Assembly: GCA_964531385.1 (NCBI GenBank)
Contig: CAZHGC010000004.1
Coordinates: 66,421 to 130,420, forward strand
Source of the DNA: MGBC114079 sp964531385
Lineage (GTDB): Bacteria; Bacillota; Clostridia; Lachnospirales; CAG-274
Reading direction: 5' to 3'
DNA length: 64,000 nucleotides
A program made the translations under genes and the position numbers. This document shows positions 61,395 through 64,000 of this stretch, piece after piece (position 1 is the first letter of the stretch; the number at the start of each line of letters is the position of its first letter). The notes under the pieces were generated by a model. That model did no database searches, was not told where the DNA came from, and was given only the letters and a program-made list of their open reading frames with translations.

Positions 61395-62984
61395 ATGAAC
61401 AATCAAATTGATATTTTTGATTCTACTTTGAGAGATGGTGCTCAAGGCGAGGGGATTTCTTTTTCTGTTGAAGACAAAATAAAAATTGTTAAAACTCTTG
61501 ATGAATTGGGTGTTGCTTATATTGAGGCCGGAAATCCGGGTTCTAACCCAAAAGATTTGGAGTTTTTTAAAAGAATTAAAGAGGTTAATCTTAATAATTC
61601 GAAAATTGTTGCTTTTGGAAGCACAAGAAGGTGCAACATTACTGTTGAAGAAGATAAGAATGTTAAATCTCTTGTTGGTTCGGGCGTTGATACAATTGCA
61701 ATATTTGGAAAAAGCTGGGATTTTCACGTTACGGACATTATACATACAACTTTGGACGAAAACTTGAAGATGATTGGTGAAACGATTTCTTATCTTAAAG
61801 GACTTGGAAAAGAAGTTATTTTTGACGCAGAGCATTTTTTTGACGGATATAAAAACAATTGTGAATATGCTTTGAAAACTCTTGAAACCGCTGTTTTGGC
61901 AGGGGCTGATTGTTTAGCTTTATGCGATACAAACGGGGGTTGTTTCCCTGATGAGATTTATAATATAACGAAAATGGTTTGCGAAAAATTTGATGTTGCT
62001 GTTGGAATTCATTGTCACAATGATTGTGGTATGGCTGTTGCCAATGCGGTTATGGCAGTTTTGGCAGGAGCAACAAATGTTCAGGGAACTTTTACGGGAT
62101 TTGGAGAAAGGTGTGGAAATGCAAATTTGTCAAACGTTATTGCAAATTTGCAGGTTAAGAGAGAATACAAATGTATTCCTGACAAAAATATTGAAAATCT
62201 TACCCACACAGCAAGAAAAATTTCTGAAATTGCAAATTTTAAACTGAGCGATATTATGCCTTATGTTGGAAAATATGCTTTTGCTCACAAAGGCGGAATG
62301 CACATTGACGGCGTTAGCAAAGCACCGCACAGTTTTGAACATATTGACCCTTCAGTTGTTGGAAACGAAAGAAAGTTTTTGACAAGCGAGGTTGCGGGGC
62401 GAAGTACCATTTTATCAATGATTAGGAAAATTGTTCCTAATATTGAAAAAAATTCGCCTGAAACAGATTTAGTTATTAAAAAGCTCAAGGAGCTTGAATA
62501 TAACGGTTATCAATTTGAAGGTGCTGACGGTGCTTTTGAATTGTTAATTAGAAAGACTCTTGGAAAATATAAACCGTTTTTTGAACTTGTTAATTTTAAA
62601 ACCATTGGTGAACAGCCTTATTCTGAGGGCGGAAGTGCTTCGGCGGTTATTAAAGTTATTGTTGACGGCAAAACAGAGATTACGGCGGCGGAAGGAAACG
62701 GGCCTGTTAATGCTCTTGACAAAGCTTTGAGAAAGGCTTTGGAGGTGTTTTATCCTCAGCTTTCAACGGTTCATCTTACTGATTACAAGGTTAGAGTTCT
62801 TGACGGAAAAACGGCAACTGCTTCAAAGGTTCGTGTTTTGATTGAATCAAGCGACGGAACGGACAATTGGACAACGGTTGGCGTTTCTAACGACATTATT
62901 GAGGCAAGTTGGATTGCTCTTGTTGATTCGATTGAATATAAGCTTATTAAAGATATTGAATGTAAATTTAAAACCTACTTGTAA
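61395..62984 (+). CDS. cimA: (R)-citramalate synthase
   Basis: The 529-residue enzyme of the DRE-TIM/HMGL family has DSTLRDGAQGEGI at the N-terminus, GIHCHNDCGMAVANA and GFGERCGNANL. C-terminal to about residue 390 is the LeuA-type allosteric domain. Features such as FGKSWDFHVTDII distinguish CimA from isopropylmalate synthase. It condenses pyruvate and acetyl-CoA to citramalate, the threonine-independent route to 2-ketobutyrate and isoleucine. The leuC gene that starts at 63830 would supply the isomerase. GGAAGGAGGAG precedes ATG 61395. It may be read from the T-box promoter or its own. Confidence 0.94.
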   Translation: MNNQIDIFDSTLRDGAQGEGISFSVEDKIKIVKTLDELGVAYIEAGNPGSNPKDLEFFKRIKEVNLNNSKIVAFGSTRRCNITVEEDKNVKSLVGSGVDTIAIFGKSWDFHVTDIIHTTLDENLKMIGETISYLKGLGKEVIFDAEHFFDGYKNNCEYALKTLETAVLAGADCLALCDTNGGCFPDEIYNITKMVCEKFDVAVGIHCHNDCGMAVANAVMAVLAGATNVQGTFTGFGERCGNANLSNVIANLQVKREYKCIPDKNIENLTHTARKISEIANFKLSDIMPYVGKYAFAHKGGMHIDGVSKAPHSFEHIDPSVVGNERKFLTSEVAGRSTILSMIRKIVPNIEKNSPETDLVIKKLKELEYNGYQFEGADGAFELLIRKTLGKYKPFFELVNFKTIGEQPYSEGGSASAVIKVIVDGKTEITAAEGNGPVNALDKALRKALEVFYPQLSTVHLTDYKVRVLDGKTATASKVRVLIESSDGTDNWTTVGVSNDIIEASWIALVDSIEYKLIKDIECKFKTYL

Positions 62985-63000
62985 TATTAGGGGTGATTGA

Positions 63001-63672
63001 TTAAACATAGAGGAGCAATTTAATGCTATTGCAAAAGAATATGACATAAACAGGCGAAAATTTATCCTTTGTTTTGACGATTATTATAAATCGACAACAG
63101 AATTTATAGCTCACAATATTGCTTCACCAAAAAAAGTTTTGGATTTGGGTGCGGGAGCAGGGCTTTTGACCTATTATTGGCATCAAGCTTTTCCTAATTC
63201 CGAATATATTCTTGTTGATATTGCAGAAGATATGATGAGGGTTGCAAAGAAAAGATTTTTTGGTCTTGAAAATTTTTCTTATGTTATTTCTGATTATTCA
63301 AAAGGATTGACTAAAGGGAAATTTGATGCTGTTATTTCGGCATTATCGGTTCATCATTTGGAACACCACGATAAAGAAAGGCTGTTTGCCGACATTTATA
63401 ACAATTTAGATGATGGCGGAGTTTTTGTTAATTATGACCAATTTTCGGCAGGTTGTTTGAAAATTGGCGGTTGGTTTGATAGTTATTGGGAAGAACAGCT
63501 TTCCTTGAGCGGGCTTACGGAACACGATATAAAAATGTGGAAAGAACGAAGAAAGCTTGACAGGGAATGTTCCGTTGAAGATGAAATTACAATGATTAAA
63601 CGCTGTGGCTTTAAGGAAGTTAAATGCGTTTACTCATATCAAAAATTTTCGGTTGTTTTATGTGTTAAATGA
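63001..63672 (+). CDS. Class I SAM-dependent methyltransferase, start codon missing
   Basis: The open frame encodes an N-terminal helix with EEQFNAIAKEYDINRRKFI, then motif I VLDLGAGAGLL, a post-I acid VDIAEDMM and motif for strand 4, AVISALSVHHLEHHD. It ends after about 223 residues. The expected N-terminus lies just behind GGGGTG at 62990-62995, but the codon there is TTA (63001) with a TGA immediately upstream and no in-frame ATG, GTG or TTG before 63139. Starting at TTG 63139 would cut into motif I. A point change TTG to TTA, an ATA start at 63007 or a sequencing error are the options. The methyl acceptor is unknown. Confidence 0.7.
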   Translation, partial: LNIEEQFNAIAKEYDINRRKFILCFDDYYKSTTEFIAHNIASPKKVLDLGAGAGLLTYYWHQAFPNSEYILVDIAEDMMRVAKKRFFGLENFSYVISDYSKGLTKGKFDAVISALSVHHLEHHDKERLFADIYNNLDDGGVFVNYDQFSAGCLKIGGWFDSYWEEQLSLSGLTEHDIKMWKERRKLDRECSVEDEITMIKRCGFKEVKCVYSYQKFSVVLCVK

Positions 63673-63710
63673 TTTTTATATATTTGAATTAAAGCGTTTG
63701 AACGCTGGTG

Positions 63711-63741
63711 GTGTGTTTTTTACACACAGATTATTTTTGTT
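63711..63741 (+). terminator. Weak hairpin after the methyltransferase gene
   Basis: GTGTGT 63711-63716 and ACACAC 63722-63727 form a 6-bp stem with a five-T loop, followed by AGATTATTTTTG. The palindrome AGCGTT-TG-AACGCT is just upstream at 63693-63706. Together they could weaken read-through into leuC. Confidence 0.3.
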
Positions 63742-63829
63742 TTGTACTTTTGCTTTTTATGATTTATATTTTCATAAATTGCGGAAAGATAATTTTTATA
63801 TTGATATTTAATCAAGGAGGAAAAAAACT

Positions 63830-64000
63830 ATGGGTATGACTATGACTCAGAAAATTTTAGCGGCTCATGCAGGGCTTGAGTCTGTTAAAGCGGGTCAGCT
63901 TATTGAAGCTAAGCTTGACATTGTTCATGGCAATGATGTTACTACTCCCGTTGCTGTTAAAGAATTTAACAAAATTGGTGTTAAAGAGGTTTTTGATAAA
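63830..64000 (+). CDS. leuC: 3-isopropylmalate dehydratase large subunit-type protein (partial)
   Basis: The first 57 residues are visible before the window ends. MTQKILAAHAGLESVKAGQLIEAK and DIVHGNDVTTPVAVKEF are the typical N-terminal sequence of LeuC/homoaconitase-family large subunits (the [4Fe-4S] half of isopropylmalate and citramalate isomerase). After cimA, it probably also isomerises citramalate for isoleucine synthesis. AAGGAGG lies 8 bases before ATG 63830. The small subunit should follow beyond the window. Confidence 0.9.
   Translation, partial: MGMTMTQKILAAHAGLESVKAGQLIEAKLDIVHGNDVTTPVAVKEFNKIGVKEVFDK

Noticed and set aside
1..64000. tRNA, rRNA, CRISPR arrays, transposases, phage genes
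   Set aside because: None was seen on reading; no direct-repeat array, cloverleaf with CCA or transposase-like protein could be supported.

Overview
The window is chromosomal DNA from a low-GC, endospore-former-type Firmicute, most likely an anaerobic gut or rumen Clostridium relative (class Clostridia). The evidence is strong AGGAGG-type ribosome binding sites, TTGAxx-N17-TATAAT promoters, frequent TTG/GTG starts, the Clostridia/Bacilli gene sets dacA-cdaR-glmM-glmS, dnaD-dnaI, nadD-yqeK-rsfS and rpsU-yqeY, a T-box leader, and a pectin utilisation locus with an Lpl/YtcQ-type transporter. Species cannot be read from the sequence. No rRNA, tRNA, CRISPR array, insertion sequence or prophage was seen.

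Layout. 1-2700: the tail of an unidentified gene, a chemoreceptor broken by a one-base frameshift, and a PnuC-type vitamin transporter behind a compact leader that can fold as either a hairpin pair or a terminator. 2970-5255: an aconitase-family hydratase. 5779-16324: a pectin/rhamnogalacturonan locus, with an ABC importer (lipoprotein plus two permeases) followed by pectin methylesterase, an esterase-like alpha/beta hydrolase, a PL26-like exo-rhamnogalacturonan lyase, a GH28 polygalacturonase and a GH105 unsaturated-uronyl hydrolase. None of the enzymes has a visible signal peptide, so the cell appears to import oligosaccharides and finish degradation in the cytoplasm. 16645-22224: c-di-AMP synthesis (dacA, cdaR) linked to amino-sugar supply for the cell wall (glmM, glmS). 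22305-26892: nucleosidase, DnaD/DnaI replication initiation proteins, PrsW-like membrane protease, Nudix hydrolase and a small acidic membrane protein.

27211-34127: de novo NAD synthesis (nadB-nadC-nadA), a fused homocysteine methyltransferase/methylene-THF reductase, then on the minus strand a NadD-YqeK fusion and rsfS. 34312-38253: 3-methyladenine glycosylase (minus), glycogen branching enzyme, ribosomal protein S21 and YqeY. 38466-44154: a polyamine cluster (speD, speA-type decarboxylase, speE, carboxynorspermidine/carboxyspermidine dehydrogenase and decarboxylase) carrying the enzymes of two alternative routes to spermidine. 44179-46759: a secreted YcdB/SLH protein and a flavodoxin. 46834-48387 (minus): an ABC-F ATPase.

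48614-52743: RNA and translation modification (prmA, rsmE, cysteine desulfurase, thiI). 53321-55800: an iPGM/proposed homoserine kinase and a branched-chain aminotransferase. 56044-59142: RNase Z, an ECF sigma/anti-sigma pair and tsaD, tightly packed. 59264-64000: a T-box-controlled branched-chain amino-acid cluster (ilvN, ilvC, cimA, a methyltransferase with no canonical start codon, and the beginning of leuC), which implies isoleucine synthesis through citramalate.

The most interesting signals are the pnuC leader, the double spermidine pathway, the intact pectin locus with a calcium-loop binding protein, the NadD-YqeK fusion, the ilvN T-box with no adjacent ilvB, and several decayed or unusual genes (chemoreceptor frameshift, methyltransferase start, divergent MTA/SAH nucleosidase).
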